Shown: in pieces, positions 55,973 to 64,000 of the stretch | Layout: each line of letters opens with the position of its first letter | Numbering within the stretch: the first letter of the stretch is position 1 | Origin: Micromonospora_I sp040659735 | Lineage (GTDB): Bacteria > Actinomycetota > Actinomycetes > Mycobacteriales > Micromonosporaceae | NCBI RefSeq assembly: GCF_040659735.1 | Contig: NZ_JBFANZ010000002.1 | Span: 124,001-188,000 of the forward strand | Direction: 5' to 3' | Length of the DNA stretch: 64,000 nucleotides | Made by a program: the position numbers and the translations under genes | The notes under the pieces: generated by a model | Told to the model about the DNA's origin: nothing | Seen by the model: only the letters and a program-made list of their open reading frames with translations | Database searches by the model: none

Positions 55973-56334
55973 GAGCGCGTCCGCGTGACGATCACCGCGA
56001 CGTCGGCGAACTCGTGCGGAATGGGAGCCTGCGGCTTGTGGACGGTCACGGTGGCGCTCCGGACCCGTTGATCGGCGAGGCATGCGGCGGCGAGGCGCTC
56101 GGCGAGGGTCTCGATCAAATTGACCGGCTCGCCGGTGACGATGGCGACCAGACTCTCGGCCAACTCGCCGTAGTGCACCGTGTCGGCGACATCGTCGGAG
56201 CGCGCCGCCGGCCCCAGATCGAGCTCGAGCACCACATCGACCACGAAGTCCTGGCCCTGCGCGCGTTCGAAGTCGTGCACCCCGTGCCGGCCATGGGCCC
56301 GCAACCCCGTCAAGGCGATCCGGTCCGTCGTCAC
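55969..56334 (-). CDS. folB: Dihydroneopterin aldolase
   Basis: Releases glycolaldehyde to give hydroxymethyl-dihydropterin. The 121 residues include ALTGLRAHGRHGVHDFERAQG and the catalytic TVHKPQAPIPHEF with its Lys. GTG 56334 overlaps folP by four bases; all three fol genes are translationally coupled. Confidence 0.95.
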   Translation of the reverse strand: MTTDRIALTGLRAHGRHGVHDFERAQGQDFVVDVVLELDLGPAARSDDVADTVHYGELAESLVAIVTGEPVNLIETLAERLAAACLADQRVRSATVTVHKPQAPIPHEFADVAVIVTRTRS

Positions 56335-57185
56335 GCCGCCCCCTCCGCCGCCAGCCGTGGCCGCCCGCTCGCCGCCCATACGGCGAGCGCGTCGGCCGTG
56401 CCCCGCACATCGTGCACCCGTACCCCCCAGGACCCGGCCGCCACGGCGAGCACGCTGGTGGCGATGGTGGCGGCGTCGCGCTCGCCGACCGGTCGTGCCG
56501 TGCCGTCCGCCCCCCGGAGCAACGATCCTAGATAGGACTTCCGGCTCGCCGCGAAGAGCAGCGGATAACCCAGGGCGAGCAACTCGGGCAGGCGGGCGGT
56601 GAGCTGCAGGTTGTGCTCGGCCCGCTTGGCGAAGCCGAGCCCCGGATCGATCACGATGCGGTCCGCGGCCACGCCGGCCGCGAGCGCCTCGTCGACCCGC
56701 TGCCGCAGCTCGTCGCGGACCTCCGCGACCACATCGCGGTAGGTCGCGAGATCCTGCATCCGCTCGGCGTGCCCCCGCCAGTGCATCAGCACCCACGGGC
56801 AGCCCGCCTCGGCGACCACCTTGCCCATGTCCGGGTCCGCGAGGCCACCGGAGACGTCGTTGACGACGCTCACCCCGGCGGCCAGGGCGGCGGCCGCCAC
56901 ACTGGCCCGGGTGGTGTCGATGCTCATCGGTACGCCGGCCGCGGCGAGTTCGCGGATCACCGGCAGGACGCGACGCGCCTCGGTCTCCGGGTCCACCCGC
57001 CCGGCGCCGGGCCGCGTGGATTCGCCTCCGACGTCGACCAGGTCGGCGCCCTGCCGGTGCATCTCGATCCCGTGGCCGACGGCCGCGTCGAGCCCGGCGT
57101 AGCGCCCACCGTCCGAGAAGGAGTCGGGCGTGACGTTGAGGACGCCCATCACGACCGGATGGGCCGACCGCAGCAGATCACTCAC
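56331..57185 (-). CDS. folP: Dihydropteroate synthase
   Basis: Joins pABA to the pterin; target of sulfonamides. The 284-residue barrel has VMGVLNVTPDSFSDGG, VDVGGESTRPGA, VNDVSGG, and DPGLGFAKRAEHNLQL followed by the SRKSYLG lysine. It starts the operon folP-folB-folK-DUF3180. GTG 57185 has TACCGT six bases upstream (57192-57197) and no ribosome site, so it is likely leaderless. Confidence 0.96.
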   Translation of the reverse strand: MSDLLRSAHPVVMGVLNVTPDSFSDGGRYAGLDAAVGHGIEMHRQGADLVDVGGESTRPGAGRVDPETEARRVLPVIRELAAAGVPMSIDTTRASVAAAALAAGVSVVNDVSGGLADPDMGKVVAEAGCPWVLMHWRGHAERMQDLATYRDVVAEVRDELRQRVDEALAAGVAADRIVIDPGLGFAKRAEHNLQLTARLPELLALGYPLLFAASRKSYLGSLLRGADGTARPVGERDAATIATSVLAVAAGSWGVRVHDVRGTADALAVWAASGRPRLAAEGAA

Positions 57186-57191
57186 GGCTAG

Positions 57192-57197
57192 ACGGTA
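57192..57197 (-). promoter_or_regulatory. folP: Likely leaderless -10 box of folP
   Basis: TACCGT on the minus strand, six bases, GTG 57185. Confidence 0.5.
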
Positions 57198-57267
57198 CCT
57201 ACCGGCCCGGATGCCCAGCGTGGCAGCACCGATTAGAACGCCTGTACGATGAAACGGGCAGCGATGC

Positions 57268-57289
57268 CGTCACGGGATGCACCGTGACG
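57268..57289. promoter_or_regulatory. Palindrome in the gap before the secretion-like operon
   Basis: CGTCACGG (57268-57275) and CCGTGACG (57282-57289) flank six bases in the 339-base gap 57186-57524. No T-run follows, so an operator is more likely than a terminator. The rest of the gap shows TTGACA at 57473 without a good -10, and no convincing gene. Confidence 0.4.
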
Positions 57290-57524
57290 TTCCTCCTAGG
57301 TTGTTCGAAACACGGGCTCGCCGTACGCTTTGCAATTGCGAATCATTCAGACGTCGAAGCTTGAGGAGATGGGCTGAAGTAGGACGGAACGCCCAGAAAA
57401 CATCACCCAATGCGGTGGATGTGAAGCGCAGGGTCATCCGGCATCGCCGCCGACTCGGCGTTACCGCGCGGCTTGACAACTGCAGTGTCGCGGCTCCGCC
57501 GGCCGCGCACCGGGGAGGTTTCCA

Positions 57525-57845
57525 ATGATCGCCACAGCGCTCGTCGAGGGAGCGTGGACCAGTACCACGCACGCCGCGAACGCGCTCGCCCTCGTGCTGG
57601 CCGCTCCATCGGCGCCAGCCCCCACCACCTTCAACACCGAAGGCGTCGTCAGCTTCCTCGCCAGCAAGGTCGCACCGATCCTGCTCGCCGTGCTCGGCGT
57701 CATCTTCATCGGTCGCGCCAGCCGGGGCGAGATCTCGAAGGTGTTGACCAGCTCCGCGATCGCCATCGTGGGTCTGGCCTTCATCGCCGGAGCGGCGACG
57801 CTGTTCTTCGTCGGTGACTATCTGATCAATCTGATGTTCAAATAG
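57525..57845 (+). CDS. Small membrane protein, VirB2/TrbC pilin-like
   Basis: The 106 residues have a hydrophobic start with Ala/Pro cleavage-like region (LVLAAPSAPAP near 25-33) and two strong membrane helices (about 47-64 and 76-96) joined by a short basic loop (GRASRGEIS). This is the layout of VirB2/TrbC-type pilin subunits and similar small proteins that open type IV secretion operons. GGGGAGG precedes ATG 57525. The assignment rests on size, topology and position as the first gene of the operon. Confidence 0.7.
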   Translation: MIATALVEGAWTSTTHAANALALVLAAPSAPAPTTFNTEGVVSFLASKVAPILLAVLGVIFIGRASRGEISKVLTSSAIAIVGLAFIAGAATLFFVGDYLINLMFK

Positions 57846-57860
57846 GGCGCGGAGCACGAG

Positions 57861-58223
57861 ATGCGGCTGCGCACCGACGACGACATCTACCGGGCCCGCC
57901 TGGTCTACCTCGGGCCGCCCGGCTACACGCTTCCCGTCCACCTGCCGTACGCGCAGTACGGCGTGTTCATGCTGCTCGTCCCGTTCTACATGTTCATCCA
58001 CTGGCTGTTCACGTTCACCGTCGAGTTCTTCCCGGCCTGGGAGATCTCGCTGGCCATCGTCACGACGTCGTTCATCTTCCGGTACGTCGATCCCGACCGA
58101 CCCGCGCGCATGGTCATCCGCACGGCACTCACCGACTGGCGGCGCACCCGCGAGCCGGCCACCGAGCAGCGTGACCCCCGGCTTGTCGCCACCCGCATCC
58201 GGGTCCGGGAGGAGCTGGTATGA
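57861..58223 (+). CDS. VirB3/PrgI-like membrane protein
   Basis: A 120-residue protein with two adjacent membrane helices (YGVFMLLVPFYMFIHWLFTF and WEISLAIVTTSFIFRYV), short soluble ends and a conserved-looking YLGPPGYTLPVHLPYAQ start. Small two-helix proteins of this kind (VirB3, PrgI, TcpE) sit directly before the VirB4-type ATPase, as this one does. The gene starts 15 bases after the pilin-like gene and its stop overlaps a micro-ORF. Confidence 0.65.
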   Translation: MRLRTDDDIYRARLVYLGPPGYTLPVHLPYAQYGVFMLLVPFYMFIHWLFTFTVEFFPAWEISLAIVTTSFIFRYVDPDRPARMVIRTALTDWRRTREPATEQRDPRLVATRIRVREELV

Positions 58224-58270
58224 CCGAAGGCACTGAACTGATCATGGTTTCCGGCGAGGCGATCGCATGA
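58220..58270 (+). CDS. 16-codon micro-ORF coupled at both ends
   Basis: ATG 58220 overlaps the upstream stop (ATGA) and its own TGA overlaps the start of the next gene (ATGA). GGGAGGAG lies about five bases before it, one of the strongest ribosome sites in this operon. The predicted peptide has 16 residues and no motif. It may be a true small protein or a translational relay to the VirB4-like gene. Confidence 0.4.
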   Translation: MTEGTELIMVSGEAIA

Positions 58271-61200
58271 CCGGATCCCCTCCGCCGGGCTCTTCCCGTC
58301 CGGCCGGGCCACCCCCCGACACCCTCGGTAACGGTGAGCGATCGCGCGACTACCTCACCCCGGACGACGACGCCGAGTTCGAGAGCCAACTCGTGACCAG
58401 CCCCGATCATGGCGCGGTCGCCGTCTTCCAGGCGCCCCAGCCCGCACGCGGCCGACCCGCGCCGCCGCCGAGGCCGGCCCGCACGGAGACTCCGCCCGAG
58501 CATCCCGACATCGACTCGCCCTTCCTCGACCTCTTCGCCGCCGCGCCGCCCAACTCCGTCGCCGGCATCCGACCGGCCCGGCCGCGCGTCTCCGCCGACC
58601 CGCCGGCCCCGGGCAACGGACACTCGCCGGAGGAGCCGGAAGCGCCGCAGGGCCTACCCGCCTGGGAGCCGGACCGCCCGCCCACGTCGCCGAGCGTCCG
58701 CCGTACGCCGGAACCCGGTCCACCGGGCCGGCGGGCCGAGGTTGCGGCCCGAGCCGCGCTGCCCGCGGTCGACGCCGGACCGGCCGCCGATACGGCGCAC
58801 CCGGCGGAACCCGATCGCAGCCTGCCCGTGGCACCGGCGCAGCCGGAGCGCCGCGCACCCGCCCCGCCGGAGCCGGCCAATCTCCCCGCCATCCGGGAGC
58901 CCGCGCACGAGCCGTCGACCAGGCCGCACCCGCCCGAACGGCGCCGCAAGGGCCGACCGGCCAGCCAACCCAAGCCGGTCCAGGTGCGCGCGCCGAAGGT
59001 CCGGTTCGGCGACCGCGACCCGGCGATCGAGCTGGCCATCACCGAGATCGCGGGACACCTGACCTTCACCCCCAACACCGTGACCGCCTGGTACTGGCTG
59101 CCCGAGGTGCGCTGGGCGTTCCGCCCCGACGCCGAGCGGGAGGCGCTGCTGTCGGCCATCTCCGAGCAGTACGCCGGTCTCGCCGGATTCCGCCTGCACC
59201 TACGCCGCACCACCCGCCCGTTCCCGGCCGACGAGTGGGCCCGCACCATCGACACGCACACCGCCAACCCACTGCCCGGGGTGCCGGGCGCCGTCTCCTG
59301 GTCCGACCACCTCGTCGCCGCCCAACGGCACCTGCTCTCGGTCAACCACGCAGAGGGGCAGACCTACCTCGGCGTGACCTTCGCCCGCCGTTCGCTCGGC
59401 GACTCCCTCACCGAACGGGTCCTACGCGCGTTCGGACGCGGTGTGGCCGACGGGGAACGCCGCAAGCTCGGGCGGACCGTCGAGCAGTTCGACGAGGTAC
59501 TCGGCGCGTTCGGCATGCGTGGTCGCCGGGTTAACCCGCAGGAGCTCGAATGGCTGCTCTACCGGTCGGTGGCGCTGTGCATGACTCCTCCCGGTGCCCT
59601 CTCCCCCGTCTCGAACGGGCATTGGGAGCGGGGCGATCTACTCGGCCTGACCGAGCAGATCGAGCGCTACCGGACGCCGTACGGGTCGACGGTGAAGCTC
59701 GTCAACCGGATGACCGGCGAGGAACGGCACGTCGCGGTCCTCGCGGTCGGTCGGATGGAGCCGCTGGAGATCCCGGAGCGGCACGAGCCGTGGTTGCACT
59801 TCCACGAACGGCTGCCCTGGCCGATGGAGATCTCCTCGCGGATCGACCTGCTCGGCTCCGGCGACTCCTTCCGCAATCTGGAGCACCGGCTGCGGATGAT
59901 CCGCTCGCAGCAGCTCGACTACGCCGAGCACGGCATCGACGCCCCGCCGGAGCTGGAGCGCCTGGCCAAGCGCGCACTGGTCATCGGTGATGAGATGACC
60001 ACCGGCCTGCCGGTCGAATCCGCCCGCGCCCACGGGTGGCACCGCATCGCGGTCGGTGGGCGTACCCGGGAGGAGTGCCTCGAACGGGCGCGTCGCCTCA
60101 TCCAGCTCTACTCCCGCGAGCTGCGCATCTCGCTGCAGCATCCGAAGAACCAGGACTGGCTCGCCCGCGAGTTCATCCCCGGGGAGCCGATCGCCAATAC
60201 CGGTTACATCCGCCGGATGCCGGTCAAGCTGCTCGCCGCCGCACTGCCCCAGGCCGCGTCGACGGTCGGCGACCAGCGCGGCGACCTCATCGGCCGGACC
60301 GCCGGCACCTGCCGCCGCCCGGTCTTCCTCGACCTGCACTTCCCGATGGAGGTCCGCGAGCGGTCCGGCCTCGCGGTCTTCGTCGCCGAGCCCGGTGGCG
60401 GCAAGTCCACGCTGCTGGGCGCGTTGGGCTACCTGGCCGCACGACGGGGCGTCCAGGTCACGCTCCTCGACCCCTCCGGTCCGCTCGCCCGGCTCTGCGC
60501 GATGCCGGAGTTGCGTCCCTACTCACGGGTGCTCAACCTGACCGGCTCGGAGCAGGGCACGCTCGCGCCGTACTCGCTGATCCCGACCCCCGTGCGGACG
60601 GAGTTCCCGGCGGGGCCGACCGGCGACCGGGAATTCCAGATCGCGATCTCCAACGCCCGCGCCGAGCGACGGATGCTCGTGCAGGACATCTGCATGATGC
60701 TGGTACCCCCGCAGGTCGCCCGCGAGTCGTCGACCGCGACGCTGCTGCGTCACGCCGTACGGCAGGTGCCGGCCGAAGAGACCTCCACGCTGGACGACGT
60801 GGTCGCCTGCCTCTCCGGGCTGGACAAGGACGAGGGCCGCGAGCTGGCCAACCTCCTTCTCGACACCGCCGAGATGCCGCTCGCACTGCTCTTCTTCGGC
60901 CGCCCACCGGAAGGGCTGCTCGGAGCGGACGCCGCGTTGACCGTCATCACCATGGCCGGGCTGCGGTTGCCCGACCTGAAAATCGAGCGGGAGTACTGGT
61001 CCGCCGAGGAATCGCTCGCGCTTCCCATGCTGCACACCGCACACCGGCTTGCCGTGCGCCGGTGCTACGGCGGGTCGATGTCCTCCAGGAAGCTGGTCGG
61101 GCTCGACGAGGCGCATTTCATGGAGGGTTGGCGCTCCGGCCGGTCCTTCCTGGTCCGCCTCGCCCGCGACTCCCGTAAGTGGAATCTCTCGGCGCTCGTC

Positions 61201-61560
61201 GCGTCCCAGAATCCACGCGACATCCTCGGCCTCGACGTGCAGAACCTCGTCTCCACCGTCTTCGTCGGGCGCATCGCCGAAGACGCGGAGATCGCCTCCG
61301 AGGCGCTGCGCCTGCTCCGCGTGCCGGTCAACGACGGATACGAGGCCACCCTCGCGTCGCTGTCCAGCGTGGACGCGTCATCGTCGGCGCGGCTCGGCTT
61401 CCGGGAGTTCGTCATGCGGGACGTGGACGGACGGGTGCAAAAGGTGCGCGTCGACGTCTCCTACGTCGAAGGGCTGCTCGATCACCTCGACACGACACCG
61501 GCGGCAGTCACGCCGGCGTCGCCGGACCTCCCCGCCCACCTCCCGGACCTGGAGTCGTGA
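58267..61560 (+). CDS. VirB4-like conjugation/secretion ATPase
   Basis: The protein has 1097 residues. The first 240 are Pro/Arg-rich and disordered, unusual for VirB4. The middle (about 250-690) matches the N-terminal domain of VirB4/TraC-type ATPases. The C-terminal ATPase has Walker A FVAEPGGGKSTLLGAL (Lys712) and Walker B LVGLDEAHFM (Asp947-Glu948), then the ARDSRKWNLSALVASQNPRDI segment typical of the family. Such ATPases energise substrate transfer or pilus assembly at the inner membrane. ATG 58267 overlaps the micro-ORF. Confidence 0.85.
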   Translation: MTGSPPPGSSRPAGPPPDTLGNGERSRDYLTPDDDAEFESQLVTSPDHGAVAVFQAPQPARGRPAPPPRPARTETPPEHPDIDSPFLDLFAAAPPNSVAGIRPARPRVSADPPAPGNGHSPEEPEAPQGLPAWEPDRPPTSPSVRRTPEPGPPGRRAEVAARAALPAVDAGPAADTAHPAEPDRSLPVAPAQPERRAPAPPEPANLPAIREPAHEPSTRPHPPERRRKGRPASQPKPVQVRAPKVRFGDRDPAIELAITEIAGHLTFTPNTVTAWYWLPEVRWAFRPDAEREALLSAISEQYAGLAGFRLHLRRTTRPFPADEWARTIDTHTANPLPGVPGAVSWSDHLVAAQRHLLSVNHAEGQTYLGVTFARRSLGDSLTERVLRAFGRGVADGERRKLGRTVEQFDEVLGAFGMRGRRVNPQELEWLLYRSVALCMTPPGALSPVSNGHWERGDLLGLTEQIERYRTPYGSTVKLVNRMTGEERHVAVLAVGRMEPLEIPERHEPWLHFHERLPWPMEISSRIDLLGSGDSFRNLEHRLRMIRSQQLDYAEHGIDAPPELERLAKRALVIGDEMTTGLPVESARAHGWHRIAVGGRTREECLERARRLIQLYSRELRISLQHPKNQDWLAREFIPGEPIANTGYIRRMPVKLLAAALPQAASTVGDQRGDLIGRTAGTCRRPVFLDLHFPMEVRERSGLAVFVAEPGGGKSTLLGALGYLAARRGVQVTLLDPSGPLARLCAMPELRPYSRVLNLTGSEQGTLAPYSLIPTPVRTEFPAGPTGDREFQIAISNARAERRMLVQDICMMLVPPQVARESSTATLLRHAVRQVPAEETSTLDDVVACLSGLDKDEGRELANLLLDTAEMPLALLFFGRPPEGLLGADAALTVITMAGLRLPDLKIEREYWSAEESLALPMLHTAHRLAVRRCYGGSMSSRKLVGLDEAHFMEGWRSGRSFLVRLARDSRKWNLSALVASQNPRDILGLDVQNLVSTVFVGRIAEDAEIASEALRLLRVPVNDGYEATLASLSSVDASSSARLGFREFVMRDVDGRVQKVRVDVSYVEGLLDHLDTTPAAVTPASPDLPAHLPDLES

Positions 61561-61561
61561 C

Positions 61562-63502
61562 ATGGCGAGAGCCCCGCGGGTCGCCGCCCCCCGGATGCCC
61601 GCGATGATCCTCGCCCTTCTGCTCACCGCGCTGGCGACGGTCGCCTGGCCGCTCTTCGGCGCCGCGTCCGCGTCGGCCGCCCCGGTGCCGGCCAGGGCTG
61701 CCGGCGACCTCTGCTCGACGCAGCAGTGGCAGGCCGACTTCCGCGCCTGCGTCGCGAAGCTCAAGGAGGTCGCCAGCTCCGAAGTGGAGTGTCGGAACGC
61801 GCCCACACCGAGCACGCCGGACTCGGGACTGGCCGGCTGGTTCGCGAGCCGACCGGACTCGTCGAAGCAACCCGGCCCGCGCGGCCTGTACAGCGACTAC
61901 GGATACGCCGGATACAGCTACTCGACCTACGGCCTCGACAACGGCTGCGCTTCCACACTGACCAATCCGGAATACAGGTTCACCACCACGATGGCGAACG
62001 GCGAGTTCATGGTCGCCACCGCCGTGATCGGTGCCTCCAACGCGCTGCGGGAGCGCGCCTGGAGCCCACAGTCGATGTGGGGATGGGCCGATCCGCTCGT
62101 TGATCAGGCGACGAGGGCGGTCTACCAGAAGGTGTTCAGCGTCTTCGGCATCATCACGCTCTGCGTGGTCGGACTCTATCTGATCTGGCGGTCACGCCAG
62201 TCCGACATGAGCAACGCGATGACGACCGCCGGCTGGGCTGTTCTCGTCATGGTGGCGGTGACCGCGCTGGCGGCGTGGCCGGTGAAGTCGGCCAACATCG
62301 CCGATGGGGCGCTGATCACCACGCTGGGCGTCGTTCACGACGCGGTCGGGCCAACGGCGAAGGACGTTCCCCCGGACAAGTGCGCCTTACCGGACCGAAC
62401 CGCGTGTATCGACAAGCGCCCACCGGGAGTTCGCGCCAGCGACACGGCAACCGACACGATGCTCTACCGCAACTGGCTGCGCGGTGTGCTCGGTTCGGCC
62501 GACAGCGAGACCGCGAAGAAGTACGGCCGGGCGCTCTACGACGCGAAATCGCTCTCCTGGGACGAGGCCCAGAAGTTGCGCCAGAATCCCGGGACGCGCG
62601 AGGCGACGATCGACGCCAAGAAACAACAGTGGGCGCGGGTCGCGGCGCAGATCGAGACGGAGGATCCGGAGGCGTACGAATACCTTCAGGGCACCCGGGA
62701 CATGGAACGGATCGGGGCCGGATTCATCGCCGTGCTCGCGGCGGTGCTCTTCGCGATGTTCGATCTCACCGCCTCACTGCTCGTGCTGCTCGGCTTCCTG
62801 ATCTTCCGTTGGGCGGTGATCGCCGCTCCCATTCTCGGGACGGTCGGGCTGATGCGCCCGGCCAGCGCCGGGATCCGGCGGCTGGCGAACGCCATCGTGG
62901 CCGCGCTCTTCAACATCGCCATCTTCGGCACCGGCGCGGCCATCTACCTCTTCGCCGTCGATCTGGTGATGAACACGCCGACCCTGCCGGGCTGGCTGCA
63001 GGTGGTGCTCGTCTGGCTCTGCGGCGTCGTGGGGTGGCTGCTGCTGCGCCCCTACCGACGGATCACTCAACTCGGCGGGAAGGACGGCACCGCCGCCGTT
63101 ACGTCCGCGGGCTCGTGGCACCGGCGGTTCTTCCGGGACATGCGTGAGGCGGCCAAGCTCAACGTCGCGGAGCCGGGCGGCACCGCCGAACCCCAGGTGG
63201 GCAGGGCGCGACAGGTCTTCGTGGAGCAGACGAACCTGCGCCCGGAGGCGCGGCTGGAGGATCCGGCACACGGCGCCACCGCGCGCCCGGACGGCCGGGA
63301 ACGCGCAGAGGGTTCGCCGGCCCCCGTGGAGCAGCGCAAACCGTCGACGCCACGAACGGCGCCCACGCGCCCGCGACGATCCGTCGAATGGGCCGAGCCG
63401 GACGTGCCCGCCGACTCGCCGTCATACGCCATCTACCGGCCGGACACCGGGGAGACCACGACGAGCCCCCCGACGCCGCGGATCCGTACCGAGGCCAGGT
63501 GA
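61562..63502 (+). CDS. Polytopic membrane protein, VirB6/TrbL-like
   Basis: The protein has 646 residues. A signal-like start (hydrophobic to about residue 40, ending ASASAA) precedes a Cys-containing outside domain of about 150 residues (DLCSTQQWQADFRACVAKLKE). At least five membrane helices follow (VFGIITLCVVGLYLIW; AVLVMVAVTALAAWPV; AVLAAVLFAMFDLTASLLVLLG; AIVAALFNIAIFGTGAAIYLF; VVLVWLCGVVGWLLL), then a disordered, charged cytoplasmic tail of about 150 residues. This fits the VirB6/TrbL channel component. It starts two bases after the ATPase stop. Confidence 0.75.
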   Translation: MARAPRVAAPRMPAMILALLLTALATVAWPLFGAASASAAPVPARAAGDLCSTQQWQADFRACVAKLKEVASSEVECRNAPTPSTPDSGLAGWFASRPDSSKQPGPRGLYSDYGYAGYSYSTYGLDNGCASTLTNPEYRFTTTMANGEFMVATAVIGASNALRERAWSPQSMWGWADPLVDQATRAVYQKVFSVFGIITLCVVGLYLIWRSRQSDMSNAMTTAGWAVLVMVAVTALAAWPVKSANIADGALITTLGVVHDAVGPTAKDVPPDKCALPDRTACIDKRPPGVRASDTATDTMLYRNWLRGVLGSADSETAKKYGRALYDAKSLSWDEAQKLRQNPGTREATIDAKKQQWARVAAQIETEDPEAYEYLQGTRDMERIGAGFIAVLAAVLFAMFDLTASLLVLLGFLIFRWAVIAAPILGTVGLMRPASAGIRRLANAIVAALFNIAIFGTGAAIYLFAVDLVMNTPTLPGWLQVVLVWLCGVVGWLLLRPYRRITQLGGKDGTAAVTSAGSWHRRFFRDMREAAKLNVAEPGGTAEPQVGRARQVFVEQTNLRPEARLEDPAHGATARPDGRERAEGSPAPVEQRKPSTPRTAPTRPRRSVEWAEPDVPADSPSYAIYRPDTGETTTSPPTPRIRTEAR

Positions 63503-63506
63503 CGCC

Positions 63507-64000
63507 GTGCGCGACGCAGTCGGGCTTCTCATCAAAGGCATTCTCCGCTCCCGGGTCGGCCTCGCGCTCGGCCTCGCGCTCATCGTGCTCGCCATCATCG
63601 GCGTCGCCCGGACGTTTTCCGGCCCCACTGAGTCCCCTTCGCTGGTGAAGCCGCCGACCGCGCCCGTGCTGGCGACGGATCCGACCGTCGGCGACGACGG
63701 CCTGCAGTCGGTGCCACCGCCCCCGTCGCCGACCGCGAATCCCGGCACGACACCGCCCGAAATCGTCGCGCGATCCTTCGCCGCCGCATGGGTCAACCAC
63801 CGCGACGTCTCGGCGGTGCAGTGGCACGACGCTCTCCGTCCACTCTCGACCGCCGCGTTGACCCGGAAGCTCGCCGACGTCGATCCGGTGGTCGTTCCAG
63901 CGGAACGGTTGGTCGGTGAGCCGACCCTGCTGCCGCTCACGTCCGGTGTCGTGGAGGTGGAGATCAGCGTCGATTCCGGGAAACTTCGGCTGCGCCTGAC
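63507..64000 (+). CDS. VirB8/TcpC-like protein, cut by the window end
   Basis: GTG 63507 opens a frame that runs off the window after 164 codons. One membrane helix (residues about 15-35), a Pro/Thr-rich linker (40-80) and the start of a soluble domain resembling the NTF2-like fold (PEIVARSFAAAWVNHRD) match the plan of VirB8/TcpC proteins, which link the inner and outer parts of the channel. It begins four bases after the preceding gene. The 3' part is not visible. Confidence 0.6.
   Translation, partial: MRDAVGLLIKGILRSRVGLALGLALIVLAIIGVARTFSGPTESPSLVKPPTAPVLATDPTVGDDGLQSVPPPPSPTANPGTTPPEIVARSFAAAWVNHRDVSAVQWHDALRPLSTAALTRKLADVDPVVVPAERLVGEPTLLPLTSGVVEVEISVDSGKLRLRL

Noticed and set aside
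57186..57524. Integration site of an ICE next to folP
   Set aside because: No tRNA, direct repeat or integrase is visible at this edge; the idea stays open for the unseen right side.
57277..57528. 83-codon plus-strand frame before the secretion-like operon
   Set aside because: Arg-rich, no ribosome site, and the codon pattern is unlike that of neighbouring genes. I left it as intergenic.

Overview
The window is high-GC actinobacterial chromosome (GTG starts are common, intergenic gaps are short, many operons overlap by four bases). It carries CarD, Lsr2, ClpC, DisA, DUF3180 and a class I fumarase. The gene set and order point to the Micromonosporaceae (Micromonospora/Actinoplanes-like); this is an inference, since no rRNA or tRNA gene is present. 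I saw no insertion sequence, CRISPR array, tRNA or prophage.

Region by region. (1) 1-4.8 kb: two tandem lipoprotein genes, a class I fumarase, and between them a 51-codon chimeric scar joining the start of a class II fumarase to the end of the class I fumarase. (2) 4.8-18 kb: a tyrosine/homogentisate catabolic region: an Lrp/AsnC regulator divergent from hpd, two RDD membrane proteins, an aminotransferase, fumarylacetoacetase with an unknown partner gene, and homogentisate dioxygenase behind a strong palindromic operator. A PQQ-like propeller protein, an SRPBCC protein and an LARTG surface protein with an exact internal duplication are interspersed. (3) 18-21 kb: carD-ispD-ispF-TPR gene. (4) 21-26 kb: a small biosynthetic cluster (type III PKS, acyl-CoA dehydrogenase-like enzyme, methyltransferase, divergent UbiA prenyltransferase) resembling the alkyl-methoxyhydroquinone (agq) cluster of Actinoplanes missouriensis. 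(5) 26-33 kb: lipoprotein, radA-disA, peptide deformylase, ACT protein, mutY. (6) 33-45 kb: clpC, lsr2, lysS, then a cofactor block (coaX, nadC, nadB, panD, panC, DUF2520), with a group of DnaA-box-like sites between clpC and lsr2. (7) 45-47 kb: midA followed two bases later by a free-standing nuoD. (8) 47-55 kb: envelope proteins and an osmoprotectant-type ABC transporter whose ATPase is divergent from its permease. (9) 55-57 kb: folP-folB-folK-DUF3180. (10) 57.5 kb to the end: a type IV secretion/conjugation-like operon (VirB2-, VirB3/PrgI-, VirB4-, VirB6- and VirB8-like), cut by the window edge.

How the genes work together. The aminotransferase, HPPD, homogentisate dioxygenase and fumarylacetoacetase would take tyrosine to fumarate and acetoacetate, with a fumarase close by; the maleylacetoacetate isomerase step has no recognised gene here. 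panC/panD/coaX, nadB/nadC and folP/folB/folK supply CoA, NAD and folate. MidA beside NuoD suggests modification of a complex I subunit by its neighbour. The least explained segments are the secretion-like operon, the PKS/UbiA cluster and the unknown gene between the homogentisate and fumarylacetoacetate enzymes.
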